DNA of 64,000 nt from Prochlorococcus sp. AG-409-M05 (GTDB lineage: Bacteria; Cyanobacteriota; Cyanobacteriia; PCC-6307; Cyanobiaceae). The position numbers and the translations under genes were made by a program. The stretch covers positions 226,948 through 290,947 of the forward strand of contig QCKJ01000001.1 of assembly GCA_003215435.1 (NCBI GenBank), read 5' to 3'. Positions 1-9,023 of this stretch are shown here, piece after piece; within the stretch, counting starts at the first letter, position 1, and each line of letters begins with the position of its first letter. The notes beneath the pieces were generated by a model. The model saw only the letters and a program-made list of their open reading frames with translations. It was not told where the DNA came from and did not search any database.

Positions 1-1
1 G

Positions 2-475
2 AATTGGAAATCTAATCAAGTTCAAGCAGCCTTAGAACATGTTCGGCGCAAAGAGCTAGCTCACAATCGAGCGATCTGGCTAGAACGTCATCAGGCCTTC
101 CCTCAAGTAGTAGAACGCCTACAAACTCTTGAGAATGAAAATATTGATCTTGTTGTTTTAACTACTAAAGGACGAGAATTCACTGAAGAACTACTTCTCC
201 ACCTCAAACTCAAACCCAAACAACTTTTTGGACATGAATCTGGCAATAAATCAACAGTCTTATTGCATCTAGCAGAAACACATTCGATCAAAGGATTCTT
301 AGAAGATCGTCGAGAAACACTAGAAACAATTCTCTCCATCAAAAAATTAGCAACTATTCCATGCTATTTAGCGAACTGGGGATACCTAAAACCGAAGGAC
401 ACAATTCAGCTTCCAAAAGGGATTCACCTTCTAAAAATCAAAAACCTGAATCAACCGTTAAAAAACTGGGCTTGA
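2..475 (+). CDS. HAD-like hydrolase, C-terminal part (5' end outside window)
   Basis: The frame is open from the window edge to TGA at 473-475, so only about 157 residues of the C-terminus are present. The segment VVLTTKGREF followed by FGHESGNKSTVL and GFLEDRRETL is the usual layout of a HAD phosphatase: the motif II Ser/Thr strand, the motif III Lys, and a final Asp-containing loop. The nucleophile motif DxDxT would lie upstream of the window. The gene is co-directional with recA, about 95 bases ahead of it. The substrate cannot be inferred. HAD assignment is moderately sure. Confidence 0.6.
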   Translation, partial: NWKSNQVQAALEHVRRKELAHNRAIWLERHQAFPQVVERLQTLENENIDLVVLTTKGREFTEELLLHLKLKPKQLFGHESGNKSTVLLHLAETHSIKGFLEDRRETLETILSIKKLATIPCYLANWGYLKPKDTIQLPKGIHLLKIKNLNQPLKNWA

Positions 476-483
476 CTAGACGG

Positions 484-497
484 TGTACGTCTGTACT
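484..497 (+). promoter_or_regulatory. Putative LexA (SOS) box upstream of recA
   Basis: The bases TGTACGTCTGTACT match the cyanobacterial LexA consensus RGTACNNNDGTWCB at every position except the first purine. The two GTAC half sites are separated by four bases, and the box ends 72 bases before the recA start, a normal distance for an operator overlapping a promoter. It suggests recA is under SOS-type control here. Binding itself is inferred from the motif. Confidence 0.6.
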
Positions 498-569
498 ATC
501 CGGAATGACTAGGCGTCACAAGAAGCAGCAAAACGCAGCTTTGATCATCTACTAATCATTCCTATTGCA

Positions 570-1706
570 ATGGACACAAAAGCTATCTTGAATTCAAACC
601 CTAAAAACAATGAAGGAGCACCTCGATCAGGAGAACGCGATAAAGCCCTAAATCTGGTCCTTGGACAAATCGAACGGAACTTCGGGAAAGGATCAATCAT
701 GCGCCTAGGAGATGCTTCGCGCATGAGAGTGGAAACCATCTCAACTGGCGCTCTGACACTTGACCTCGCGCTAGGAGGAGGATATCCAAAAGGAAGAGTG
801 GTAGAAGTTTACGGGCCTGAAAGTTCCGGTAAAACAACACTCACTTTGCACGCAATTGCAGAGGTCCAACGCCGAGGAGGAGTTGCAGCATTCGTCGATG
901 CTGAACACGCTCTCGACCCTATTTACGCAGCATCGCTAGGAGTAGATATCGAAAATCTTTTGGTATCACAGCCAGATACTGGCGAGATGGCCTTAGAAAT
1001 TGTCGACCAACTAGTGCGTTCTGCTGCTGTCGACATAGTGGTTGTTGACTCCGTGGCGGCACTGACACCAAGATCAGAGATCGAAGGAGAAATGGGAGAC
1101 CTGGCAGTTGGTAGTCAAGCCCGTCTAATGAGTCAGGCAATGCGAAAGATCACAGGGAACATAGGGAAGTCCGGCTGCACAGTGATCTTCCTAAACCAGC
1201 TGCGTCTAAAAATCGGCGTCACTTATGGGAATCCAGAAACAACAACAGGTGGTAATGCGCTGAAGTTCTATGCCTCCGTCCGCCTAGATATTCGCCGCAT
1301 CCAAACTCTCAAAAGAGGAACTGAAGAATATGGAATTCGTGCAAAAGTAAAAGTTGCGAAAAACAAAGTTGCTCCGCCATTTCGCATCGCTGAATTCGAC
1401 ATCCTTTTCGGCCGGGGTATCAGCACACTGGGCTGCCTATTGGATTTAGCAGAAGAGACCGGGGTAGTTACACGCAAAGGGGCGTGGTACAGCTACGAAG
1501 GAGACAATATTGGCCAAGGGCGTGACAATACGATCACCTGGCTTGAACAAAATCATGAGGCAAATGAGAAAATTGAAAAGTTAGTTCGTCAAAAGTTAAC
1601 TGAGGGATCAGAAGTGACCGCAAATTCTATGCGCCCTATAGCAGCTGCGGCAAAGAATGCCGTAGCAAAAAATAGCAACATGAAAGAAGTTTCTGCTGCT
1701 GCCTAA
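570..1706 (+). CDS. recA: RecA recombinase
   Basis: RecA forms ATP-dependent filaments on single-stranded DNA, drives strand exchange and stimulates LexA self-cleavage. The 378-residue product has the Walker A motif GPESSGKT at 82-89, the Walker B strand [12 protein letters not shown], and the conserved [26 protein letters not shown] loop region characteristic of RecA. The N-terminal extension of about 20 residues is usual in marine cyanobacteria. The C-terminal tail is Ala/Lys-rich. A LexA-like box lies upstream. Identification is certain. Confidence 0.98.
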   Translation: MDTKAILNSNPKNNEGAPRSGERDKALNLVLGQIERNFGKGSIMRLGDASRMRVETISTGALTLDLALGGGYPKGRVVEVYGPESSGKTTLTLHAIAEVQRRGGVAAFVDAEHALDPIYAASLGVDIENLLVSQPDTGEMALEIVDQLVRSAAVDIVVVDSVAALTPRSEIEGEMGDLAVGSQARLMSQAMRKITGNIGKSGCTVIFLNQLRLKIGVTYGNPETTTGGNALKFYASVRLDIRRIQTLKRGTEEYGIRAKVKVAKNKVAPPFRIAEFDILFGRGISTLGCLLDLAEETGVVTRKGAWYSYEGDNIGQGRDNTITWLEQNHEANEKIEKLVRQKLTEGSEVTANSMRPIAAAAKNAVAKNSNMKEVSAAA

Positions 1707-1735
1707 AATGAAATCAGAAAATAGAAAAAGCAGAT

Positions 1736-1975
1736 TTATCTAGCATCTGCAGGAATCCACCAACCTGCTGCGGGGCCAATAAAACGTACAACTATCCAAA
1801 GCAACAAAACAGAAAAGATGCCAATCCAGGCTCCACGTGTTGTTATTGCATAAAACTGTTCCTTCTGGGCCACAGTAATAGGAAGCCAAGGAACAACTCT
1901 TGGAGAATTGTTTTTTTTCGTCTTGTCCTGACGTGGCGGCAAGCCCTGACTGGCTCGGCGGCGAGCTTCTCCCAT
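1736..1975 (-). CDS. DUF2839-like small membrane protein
   Basis: This 79-residue protein begins MGEARRRASQGLPP, has a basic soluble N-terminus, the segment PWLPITVAQKEQFY, then one hydrophobic helix (GIFSVLLLWIVVRFIG) near the C-terminus. This is the pattern I recall for the cyanobacterial DUF2839 family, which has no known function. It lies convergent to recA and downstream of the DinG-like gene on the same strand (28 bases apart), so the two may be co-transcribed. Confidence 0.75.
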   Translation of the reverse strand: MGEARRRASQGLPPRQDKTKKNNSPRVVPWLPITVAQKEQFYAITTRGAWIGIFSVLLLWIVVRFIGPAAGWWIPADAR

Positions 1976-2002
1976 TGCCTTAAGAAAATTGATAGCTAAA
2001 GC

Positions 2003-3448
2003 CTAATTTGGCAAAAGGCGTTGTAAAGGTGTCCAAGGTTCTAACTTACTTAAGAACTCTTCTCCCCAACTACGAGCTCGCAAGCGTCCATCCAAAATTG
2101 CAAGACGGCCATTATTGTTGCGAACAGGAGCAACCGCATCAGGAATAACACTTAGCGCTTCAGGTAAAAGGTAGTCACGAAACCAATCTCGACCTTCTTT
2201 CTTCAGAGCCTCAACCCGTGCAGCAATAAAAGGCGATTCCAAACTCGGCAAAGGTAGTAAGGCAATGATCAACTGCTCTGGCAAAGGGAGTTGACGGTGA
2301 TGATGAAGCCACCAATCCCACCCAGCAGAAACAACTCCATTTTCTTCAGGGGTAGTTGTTTGATGGTCAACTCTTTGGCCAAATTCCGCAGCAAGTTGAC
2401 TAGTCAATTTCATACGTAACTGGTAATCATCCAAGAGAATAATTGTTATCCCAACCCTCCCCAAAATCAATCTACGAGATTGATCTAAAAGATGATCCGC
2501 AAAAATCTCAGTATTAGGAAGTGGTTGGCGAAAAGGTGCATAAAGAAAGAGAGGGTCATTGATATGAGGCTGACTTAATGTAACTCCAACATTAGGAATG
2601 AAATTTACTGACTGAAGCTCAACTTCCATTAATTGGTTATGGCCCGATCGAGTGATTAACAAAGAAGGCTGATTACTTAAAAGACCATTGAGAATCTTGA
2701 GTGGCTCAATTGGCTTAAAACACCAGTCCCAATTAAAAACCCTATGATCCAACTCAGCCCAACTAGCCCAGGAATCTGGTTCTATATCAAGAATTAAATG
2801 CCACGGTGAAGGAACGTCAGGCAAGTCACGTAGCAATTCTTGAAGAGCACTAATATCCTCATAGCAAACCCTAACTTTCTTAAGCAAAGTTGATGGATGT
2901 TGAAAGATGTTCTGAGTCATTCTCTGAAGAAAAAAGATTATCAACTCTTCATTAAAAGGATTTGCCCTTCTTAGTTTTTCCCAGTTCTCAGAAGTGATTT
3001 TAAAAGACATCACATTCCGAAGATGACTACTTAATAGATCCGCTTCAGGAATAATCAATTGTCTTGATTTTAGGAATCCATTCTTATAGACTTTTATCAG
3101 TTCACTATAATTTAATAACCAAATTTGATCTCCTGGAGGAGGAGTCAAACCTTCCCAGCATCCAAGTTTAAAGCCTGCAGATCGCAATCTGGGAAGTTCG
3201 ATCTTCAACAATCGGCTTTTTAGATCATCTTGCAGAACTAATACAGTTTCTCTCGATTCCAAGCAAAGAGGAACCATTAAGCCAAGCCACCACTGATCTT
3301 GACTGCAATCTTGAAGTGTAATGAAAGTCGAGTCCCTCCGACGAAGGCTCCTAGCAACTAAACGACTAAGCGTAAGATGATGAGGCCAATCAGTTTGAAC
3401 TTTTTGCAGCAAATTCTTTAGCTGCTGATGAGCAATGGCTTCCAGCAT
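2003..3448 (-). CDS. DinG-like helicase homologue lacking catalytic motifs
   Basis: The C-terminal 130 residues follow the DinG/XPD-like helicase C-terminal domain: a strand GVVSAGWDWWLHHHR where DinG has its SFWEGVD motif, then IIALLPLPSLESPFIAARVEALKKEGRDWF..YLLPEAL, and LAILDGRLRARSWGEEFLSKL. The nucleotide-binding motifs are not intact. The place of the Walker A P-loop (around 46-53) reads QDCSQDQW, and motif VI, usually QGxGRLIR, reads DAVAPVRN (about 437-444). The 481-residue length is shorter than typical DinG. It is probably not an active helicase, though a non-enzymatic DNA-related role is possible. Confidence 0.6.
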   Translation of the reverse strand: MLEAIAHQQLKNLLQKVQTDWPHHLTLSRLVARSLRRRDSTFITLQDCSQDQWWLGLMVPLCLESRETVLVLQDDLKSRLLKIELPRLRSAGFKLGCWEGLTPPPGDQIWLLNYSELIKVYKNGFLKSRQLIIPEADLLSSHLRNVMSFKITSENWEKLRRANPFNEELIIFFLQRMTQNIFQHPSTLLKKVRVCYEDISALQELLRDLPDVPSPWHLILDIEPDSWASWAELDHRVFNWDWCFKPIEPLKILNGLLSNQPSLLITRSGHNQLMEVELQSVNFIPNVGVTLSQPHINDPLFLYAPFRQPLPNTEIFADHLLDQSRRLILGRVGITIILLDDYQLRMKLTSQLAAEFGQRVDHQTTTPEENGVVSAGWDWWLHHHRQLPLPEQLIIALLPLPSLESPFIAARVEALKKEGRDWFRDYLLPEALSVIPDAVAPVRNNNGRLAILDGRLRARSWGEEFLSKLEPWTPLQRLLPN

Positions 3449-3533
3449 GAAAAAAGACTAAATAAACAAAGCCTTTCAGGCATGAAATTTTGATTGAATT
3501 ATCAAAATTGATAGCCTCTAAATAAAGCAAGGA

Positions 3534-4409
3534 ATGGAGCAAAAAAAAGAATCACCTTTGGTTGGAATAGTTGGCCTTGGGCTAATAGGAGGCTCAATAG
3601 GCCTAGACCTGCAATCATTAGGTTGGAGAGTGCATGGTCTAGTTCATCGCACAAAGACTGCAGACAGAGCAAAAGCCAGAGGTCTTGCCCAACTTGTAAG
3701 CACTAATCCAACAATTCTTTCCAAATGCGATCTGATTATCCTGGCAATGCCATTGAGAGAGATCATAAATCCTTCACCAGAACTGGTAGATGCTCTGCCC
3801 TTAAATGCAGTTATCACTGATGTTGGTTCAGTGAAATCAGCTGTTCTTAGTACTTGGAGAGAAATCCACCCAAGATTTGTCGGCAGCCATCCCATGGCTG
3901 GGACTGCAAAATCGGGAGTTGAGTCAGGCCAAAATGATCTATTTAAAGGGCGTCCCTGGGTCACAACACCAGAAAGCAAAACAGACTTAGAAGCACTAAC
4001 TATGATTAATAAGCTGGCTTTAACTTTAGGCAGTAACTGGATCACTACAGATGCAGAAAGTCATGATCAAGCAGTAGGTCTCATCTCACACCTACCAGTC
4101 TTAATTAGTGCCGCGTTGTTAAGCACAGTTAGTAAAAGCGGAAATCCTAAAATAATAAATTTAGCTAAAAGACTTGCCTCTAGCGGTTTTGAAGACACAA
4201 CAAGAGTTGGTGGTGGGAATCCCAAATTAGGTAGCTCGATGGCTTCAGAAAACAGAAAAGAAATCCTTATCGCTATAGATCAATATCGAGAAAGTCTCAA
4301 TCAGCTTGAAAAATCAATTATTAATAAAGAGTGGGAAAAACTAGAAGCAGAACTTTTAGGCATGAAGAGATTCAGGTCAAGATTTTTAAACTCAAATAAC
4401 ACTAACTAG
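3534..4409 (+). CDS. tyrA: Arogenate/prephenate dehydrogenase
   Basis: This enzyme catalyses the NAD(P)-dependent oxidative decarboxylation that leads to tyrosine; cyanobacterial members generally act on arogenate. The 291-residue protein has the Rossmann motif GLGLIGG at 14-20, DVGSVKS, the substrate loop GSHPMAGTAKSGV and the helical SHDQAVGLISHLPVLIS segment, all diagnostic of TyrA. It lacks a C-terminal ACT domain. It is transcribed divergently from the DinG-like gene and convergently with the CrtD-like gene. Confidence 0.93.
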   Translation: MEQKKESPLVGIVGLGLIGGSIGLDLQSLGWRVHGLVHRTKTADRAKARGLAQLVSTNPTILSKCDLIILAMPLREIINPSPELVDALPLNAVITDVGSVKSAVLSTWREIHPRFVGSHPMAGTAKSGVESGQNDLFKGRPWVTTPESKTDLEALTMINKLALTLGSNWITTDAESHDQAVGLISHLPVLISAALLSTVSKSGNPKIINLAKRLASSGFEDTTRVGGGNPKLGSSMASENRKEILIAIDQYRESLNQLEKSIINKEWEKLEAELLGMKRFRSRFLNSNNTN

Positions 4410-4415
4410 TACAAG

Positions 4416-5927
4416 CTAATAATCAACGTGTAAGTCGACCCCTCTCTGAGCTAGAAGCTGTCTAATTACTAATAATGCTGATTGACTGACTCCTGCAGTA
4501 CCCTCTCCTGGATGAATACAATCTCCACATAACCAAAGGCCCTTTAAAGGTGTACGACTAGACAAACCGAAAGGGCCATACTGTGATGGGTTTTGACCAA
4601 GTCCACCCACTATTCCATGAGGTCTACCAGTCCATCTAGCAAAACTTCTTGGAGTAGCCATCTCCTGATGAAGCCATTGGTGATTGGGAATCTCCAAAAA
4701 CTTCTCTAATAAACGAGTCATAGCGACTTGCATTAATCGTTTTTGTTTTTGATACTTCTGGTCGGGCAATGAACACCACTCAAAAGTCGAAGTAAAAGCA
4801 CTTGCAATGACAGTAGCTTGACCTAAAGGAGCTCTACCATCTCCCTCTCTGCTAATAGATATAAATAATGGCCCTGGAGCTTCAGCAGATAGTTGAATGT
4901 GAGAGGGAAGCCCCGCTGGAATAGCACTTCTTTCAAGGGCTCCATAGAAAACTAATGCTCCACTAGCTTGAGGCAGTTGAGAAAGCTGTTTTAAATAAGA
5001 TTTCCTGATATCTCCTTCCGAAGGAAGGAGATTTAGTAAACACTGAGGTGGGAGTGTGCAAACAACTTCTTCAGATTGAAATTGCAAAATCTTTCTATCA
5101 GGTGTAATTACCTGAACTTCCCACAACCCACTTTCTTTTAGTGACTTTAATGAAACAACCCGATGCCGGAAAAAAGTTTGCCCACCGTCACGCTTAAAGG
5201 CCGATAACAAACTATTACTCAAATTCTGCATTGAGCCTTTTAGATGCCACAACCCCAAAGGTTTGTGTGCCATCTGCAGAACAGTTGCCCCATAAAGAGC
5301 TGCAGTTCGATTTGCTGGCTCTTGAGAATAAAGCTTGAGCTGAAGGTCTAGGAAATGAAGTAGGCGAGTATCCTTTTCACAGCCTGTTAATTTCAAAAGA
5401 TCTGTAACTGAGGATTTAATCAAAGGCAAAGAGAGCATTGTTTCCGGTCTTAAAGCTTTAAGAAGTTGTCCTAGATCCCAAGAGTTTCTTGGAGTTAATA
5501 CAGGGCCACGCTTAACAAATGCCCAATTAATCTCATGTAATTGGGTACAGAGATCCCAAAATTGGTCAGTGCCTGGGAAATGTCTTCTACGTTCTTTTTC
5601 CCAAAGCTTGTAATCATGCCAAAGAGTAATTTGACTCAAGCCATCTCCTAAATCAACTAAACAAGCCCGGTCTAAAACTTCAGCTTCAGGTAAGGAAATT
5701 TTTAAATGGCGGAACAATCGCTCATGAATTCCCCCTCGCTCAAATCCTGCTACTTGGGTCGCCCCAACATCAAACACAAATCGCCCTCGTTTAAAGGTGC
5801 CTGCACATCCCCCCGGTTGATTATGTGCTTCCAATAATTGAACATGAGCCCCTTCTTTAGCCAATAAGGCTGCTGAAGTGAGCCCAGCAATCCCTGCACC
5901 AATCACAATCACCGAATTAATTGGCAT
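4416..5927 (-). CDS. crtD: Carotenoid desaturase/isomerase family FAD enzyme, CrtD-like
   Basis: This is a 503-residue flavoprotein of the phytoene-desaturase family. The N-terminal FAD-binding motif is VIVIGAGIAGLTSAALL, followed by the family signature GGCAGTFKRGRFVFDVGATQ, and the C-terminal motif reads GLWLCGDCIHPGEGTAGVSQSA. The best fit from memory is the cyanobacterial C-3',4'-desaturase-like group (CrtD), which is commonly near tyrA in picocyanobacteria. A CrtH-type isomerase or another paralogue is possible. The start codon lies 30 bases from the likely start of the divergent fructosamine kinase gene. Confidence 0.6.
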   Translation of the reverse strand: MPINSVIVIGAGIAGLTSAALLAKEGAHVQLLEAHNQPGGCAGTFKRGRFVFDVGATQVAGFERGGIHERLFRHLKISLPEAEVLDRACLVDLGDGLSQITLWHDYKLWEKERRRHFPGTDQFWDLCTQLHEINWAFVKRGPVLTPRNSWDLGQLLKALRPETMLSLPLIKSSVTDLLKLTGCEKDTRLLHFLDLQLKLYSQEPANRTAALYGATVLQMAHKPLGLWHLKGSMQNLSNSLLSAFKRDGGQTFFRHRVVSLKSLKESGLWEVQVITPDRKILQFQSEEVVCTLPPQCLLNLLPSEGDIRKSYLKQLSQLPQASGALVFYGALERSAIPAGLPSHIQLSAEAPGPLFISISREGDGRAPLGQATVIASAFTSTFEWCSLPDQKYQKQKRLMQVAMTRLLEKFLEIPNHQWLHQEMATPRSFARWTGRPHGIVGGLGQNPSQYGPFGLSSRTPLKGLWLCGDCIHPGEGTAGVSQSALLVIRQLLAQRGVDLHVDY

Positions 5928-5956
5928 TCAACTCAAAAACAAAAGAAAAAGACTCT

Positions 5957-6847
5957 ATGAATAGAGATTTACTAAACGCACTAGAGGAAATTCAGACACC
6001 TATTACAGGCAGTGCTATCGAGGAGTTTTTACCCGTAAGCGGCGGATGCATTCATGAAGCATGGAAAATCAAATTAAGTAATGGAAAAGAATTGTTTGCC
6101 AAAACTGGTACTAAACAAAGCTGGGGCATGTTTTTAGCTGAGACAGAAGGGCTAAGAGAACTAAAAAGGTGGGCTAATCCAGCGCTTCTTGTAATACCTG
6201 AGCCTATTGCCTTAGAGAAAATTGGAAATCAAGCGATTCTTATACTCCCATGGTTAAAGCTACAAGCTGGTAACCAAACATCTTTAGGCAAAGGCCTTGC
6301 GCAACTTCATAAGGCTTCAGCGAATAAGAATCCAGGCAAATTTGGATGGGAATCTCATGGTTTTATTGGTGCAGGCCCGCAGCCTGGGGGATGGGAGACA
6401 ACCTGGGGCGAATGTTTTATCAGACTGCGTTTATATCCTCAGTTAGAACTCGCCACTCAATGGGGGCTTGATGCAAATTGCTCCAAGTCAAGTTTATTAC
6501 CTTTAATTCCCTACTTAAATTCCCATAATCCCTCTCCAAGTATTGTGCATGGGGACCTTTGGAGTGGAAATGCATTTACACATTCGGATGGTCGTGGTGT
6601 TTTAATTGATCCAGCAACTTGGTGGGCAGATAGAGAAGTGGATATTGCTATGACAAAAATGTTTGGAGGGTTCTCCAATGAGTTCTATAAAGGGTATGAA
6701 TCTGAATGGCCTTTGCCAGATCATGCCAGTAAGAGAATTGATCTCTACAATTTTTATCACCTACTAAATCACGCCAACCTATTTGGTGGCTCTTATAAAA
6801 ACCAATGCTTTAAATTCCTCAACACACTCAAAAGTAAATTGAGCTAG
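5957..6847 (+). CDS. Fructosamine/ketosamine kinase family protein
   Basis: This kinase family phosphorylates protein- or amine-bound ketosamines, causing deglycation. Motifs are of the aminoglycoside-phosphotransferase fold: FAKTG as the ATP-binding Lys strand, the catalytic loop VHGDLWSGNAF, and LIDPATWWADREVDIAM as the metal-binding Asp loop, with the family-typical GFIGAGPQ segment. ATG at 5957 gives about 296 residues, close to the family length. An upstream ATG at 5921 would overlap the divergent crtD-like gene and adds 12 unconserved-looking residues. Confidence 0.85.
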   Translation: MNRDLLNALEEIQTPITGSAIEEFLPVSGGCIHEAWKIKLSNGKELFAKTGTKQSWGMFLAETEGLRELKRWANPALLVIPEPIALEKIGNQAILILPWLKLQAGNQTSLGKGLAQLHKASANKNPGKFGWESHGFIGAGPQPGGWETTWGECFIRLRLYPQLELATQWGLDANCSKSSLLPLIPYLNSHNPSPSIVHGDLWSGNAFTHSDGRGVLIDPATWWADREVDIAMTKMFGGFSNEFYKGYESEWPLPDHASKRIDLYNFYHLLNHANLFGGSYKNQCFKFLNTLKSKLS

Positions 6848-6867
6848 TTGAGAAAGCTAAACAGTTT

Positions 6868-7251
6868 TCAACCCAAATATTCCTTCCGAAGATTTTGTAC
6901 TCTTTCAAAAACTGAGTCACGTTTCTCACTAGTAGTTAAATTTTGCCAGCTCCATTGACCCACAACTACAACGCCTAAAAGCTCAAGCAAGCCAGGCACA
7001 ACAGGCAAAAGATTAATTGTGTCAATTACCCCTTTAATGATTATCTGAGCAACTATGACAACTGTAATTATGCCAACCGCCTTGCCATATTTGCCCATCT
7101 GTCCCCAATCAACCTTGTTTAAGGCATCATTAACTGCACCCATCACTTCTCCATAACGTTCTGAAAAATTGTTGCCATTATCTTCGCTATCTACTTTCAC
7201 TTCGTTGTTTGAGACATTGTTTGCCTCAGGATTGGAGTCAGTCATGAACAC
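6868..7251 (-). CDS. CAAD-domain thylakoid-type membrane protein
   Basis: The 127-residue product has an acidic, Asn-rich N-terminus of about 30 residues, an amphipathic segment, two adjacent hydrophobic helices (IITVVIVAQIIIKGVI and LLPVVPGLLELLGVVVVGQWSW) and a charged tail ending RVQNLRKEYLG. This is the organisation of the cyanobacterial CAAD/CURT1-like domain, known both as a stand-alone thylakoid protein and as an appendage of some tRNA synthetases. An ATG two codons downstream (7245) is an equally good start. Confidence 0.72.
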   Translation of the reverse strand: MFMTDSNPEANNVSNNEVKVDSEDNGNNFSERYGEVMGAVNDALNKVDWGQMGKYGKAVGIITVVIVAQIIIKGVIDTINLLPVVPGLLELLGVVVVGQWSWQNLTTSEKRDSVFERVQNLRKEYLG

Positions 7252-7259
7252 AACAATGA

Positions 7260-7811
7260 GTGCAATTATGTGCAGAGCGTATCGAAATTAACAATGAAAT
7301 GCCAGAGGTTCTTCAATTCGATCACGATTGCCTGATAGTTCTACGCGAAACTCTTCTGGCAAAAACCCCAGAAGAAGGTTGTGCAATTTTGATTGGAAAG
7401 AAAAAAACCTCAGGAGTCTTTTTTGAAAAACCGCTTTGGAATGTTCGAATTATCTGGCCTTGCGGGAATATATGGAAGCCTGGAATATTCGATTTCTTAG
7501 GGGGAAGACAAAATATCTCAAATAAAAAAAATACCAAGAAGGCCTCAAAAGAAAACCGCTTCTTTCTTGACCCTAAGGAACAAATCAACGCGCAACGCTG
7601 GGCAAGAAATCATGATTTAGAAGTTCTTGGTAGTGCCCATTCACATCCCATTGCAAAAGATGCAGTTCCATCTTTAAAAGATATCGAATTAAGCTTTAAT
7701 GAAAATCTAATGGTAATAGTTGCAGGCTCTGGAGATGTACGAGCATGGTGGATGTCAGAGTCTAAGCCTCGAGAAATAAGACTTTTAAATTCCTACTTGG
7801 ACAATGCCTGA
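7260..7811 (+). CDS. JAMM/MPN (M67-type) metallopeptidase
   Basis: JAMM proteases are zinc enzymes that, in bacteria, typically remove residues from or cleave ubiquitin-like sulfur carriers. The motif is complete: Glu in EEGCAILIG (38-39), HSHP (H127, H129) and S138..D141 in PSLKD, numbered from a GTG start at 7260. An ATG at 7299 (MPEVLQF) is the alternative start and gives a more family-like N-terminus. The gene precedes an E1-like/rhodanese gene by 16 bases, so the two are probably one transcript. Confidence 0.82.
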   Translation: MQLCAERIEINNEMPEVLQFDHDCLIVLRETLLAKTPEEGCAILIGKKKTSGVFFEKPLWNVRIIWPCGNIWKPGIFDFLGGRQNISNKKNTKKASKENRFFLDPKEQINAQRWARNHDLEVLGSAHSHPIAKDAVPSLKDIELSFNENLMVIVAGSGDVRAWWMSESKPREIRLLNSYLDNA

Positions 7812-7827
7812 TTAACCCTATTCTCAA

Positions 7828-8988
7828 ATGAACTATCTAAACAATTCTAAAAATGATTTGGATTCTGAAGAATTAATTCGCTATTCAAGGCACATAACTC
7901 TTCCTGAAATAGGAATCCAAGGCCAAAAAAAACTTAAGTCTGCTTCAGTACTTTGTATTGGATCAGGTGGATTGGGTTCCCCTCTAATGCTTTACCTAGC
8001 AGCCGCTGGAATAGGAAGAATTGGAATTGTTGATTTTGATATAGTCGAAGAATCAAACCTCCAACGACAAATAATCCACAATACAACCTGGATCGGAAAG
8101 AAAAAAACCTCTTCTGCACGTTCAAGAATTTTAGAACTAAATCCTTATTGCCAAGTAGATCTATTTGAGACAACTTTAACAACGGCTAATGCTCTAGAAA
8201 TTATCAAAGAATATGATGTGATTTGCGATGGGACAGATAACTTTCCCAGTAGATACCTAATTAACGATTCTTGTGTTTTACTTGGCAAGCCAAATGTATA
8301 TGGTTCAGTTCATCGTTTTGAAGGCCAAGCAAGTGTATTTAACCTAAAAGAATCAAGTCCAAATTACCGAGACCTTATACCAGAGCCGCCCCCTGCAAAC
8401 ATAATTCCTTCTTGTACTGAAGCAGGGGTATTTGGAGTCTTACCTGGAATAATCGGCATAGTACAAGCAACTGAAGTTATCAAAATAATTTCTGGAATTG
8501 GCAATCCCCTTGATGGCCGGCTACTAGTTATTGATGCTTTAACAATGACATTTAAAGAGCTAAAGCTATCAAAACTTGAACATAGTAAAAAAATTGAGCG
8601 ATTGATTGATTATCATAAATTCTGTGGGGTTCAGAAATGTGAAAATCCTATAGAGAGATCCTTCATTATTGGAAGCATTTCAGTTAAAGATCTTAAGCAA
8701 CTAATCAACAATATTCCAAAAGATATTCTAGTAATAGATGTACGTAGCAGAAGCGAAGCAGAGATTAATTCAATCAATGAATCAAAATTAATACCGCTTG
8801 AAAGAATTGAGACTGGAGAAGCTATTGAAGAAATCAGAAAACTTTCATTAGGTAAAAGATTATTTATATGCTGCAAGTCAGGAATACGCTCAGAAAAAGC
8901 ACTAAGGATTTTAAAATCTCATTCAATAAATGGATTAAGTCTTGCTGGCGGTATGGAAGCCTGGGAAGCTAGCCTTACTCAAAGCTAA
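7828..8988 (+). CDS. moeB: E1-like adenylyltransferase with C-terminal rhodanese domain (MoeB/ThiF family)
   Basis: This enzyme adenylates the C-terminus of a ubiquitin-like carrier (MoaD or ThiS type) and can pass sulfur to it. The N-terminal E1 domain carries GSGGLGSPL (47-55), SNLQRQI, DGTDNFPSRYL and SCTEAGVFGVLPGIIG. The rhodanese domain occupies about 285-386, with its active Cys in the loop ICCKSGIRS (C348/C349) and the ending LAGGMEAW. The usual MoeB zinc Cys pairs are not obvious; only FCGVQKC is seen. Pairing with the JAMM peptidase suggests a carrier-processing pathway. Confidence 0.85.
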   Translation: MNYLNNSKNDLDSEELIRYSRHITLPEIGIQGQKKLKSASVLCIGSGGLGSPLMLYLAAAGIGRIGIVDFDIVEESNLQRQIIHNTTWIGKKKTSSARSRILELNPYCQVDLFETTLTTANALEIIKEYDVICDGTDNFPSRYLINDSCVLLGKPNVYGSVHRFEGQASVFNLKESSPNYRDLIPEPPPANIIPSCTEAGVFGVLPGIIGIVQATEVIKIISGIGNPLDGRLLVIDALTMTFKELKLSKLEHSKKIERLIDYHKFCGVQKCENPIERSFIIGSISVKDLKQLINNIPKDILVIDVRSRSEAEINSINESKLIPLERIETGEAIEEIRKLSLGKRLFICCKSGIRSEKALRILKSHSINGLSLAGGMEAWEASLTQS

Positions 8989-9023
8989 AAATTATAGTAA
9001 GAAAATAACTGTAAATCTAGACA

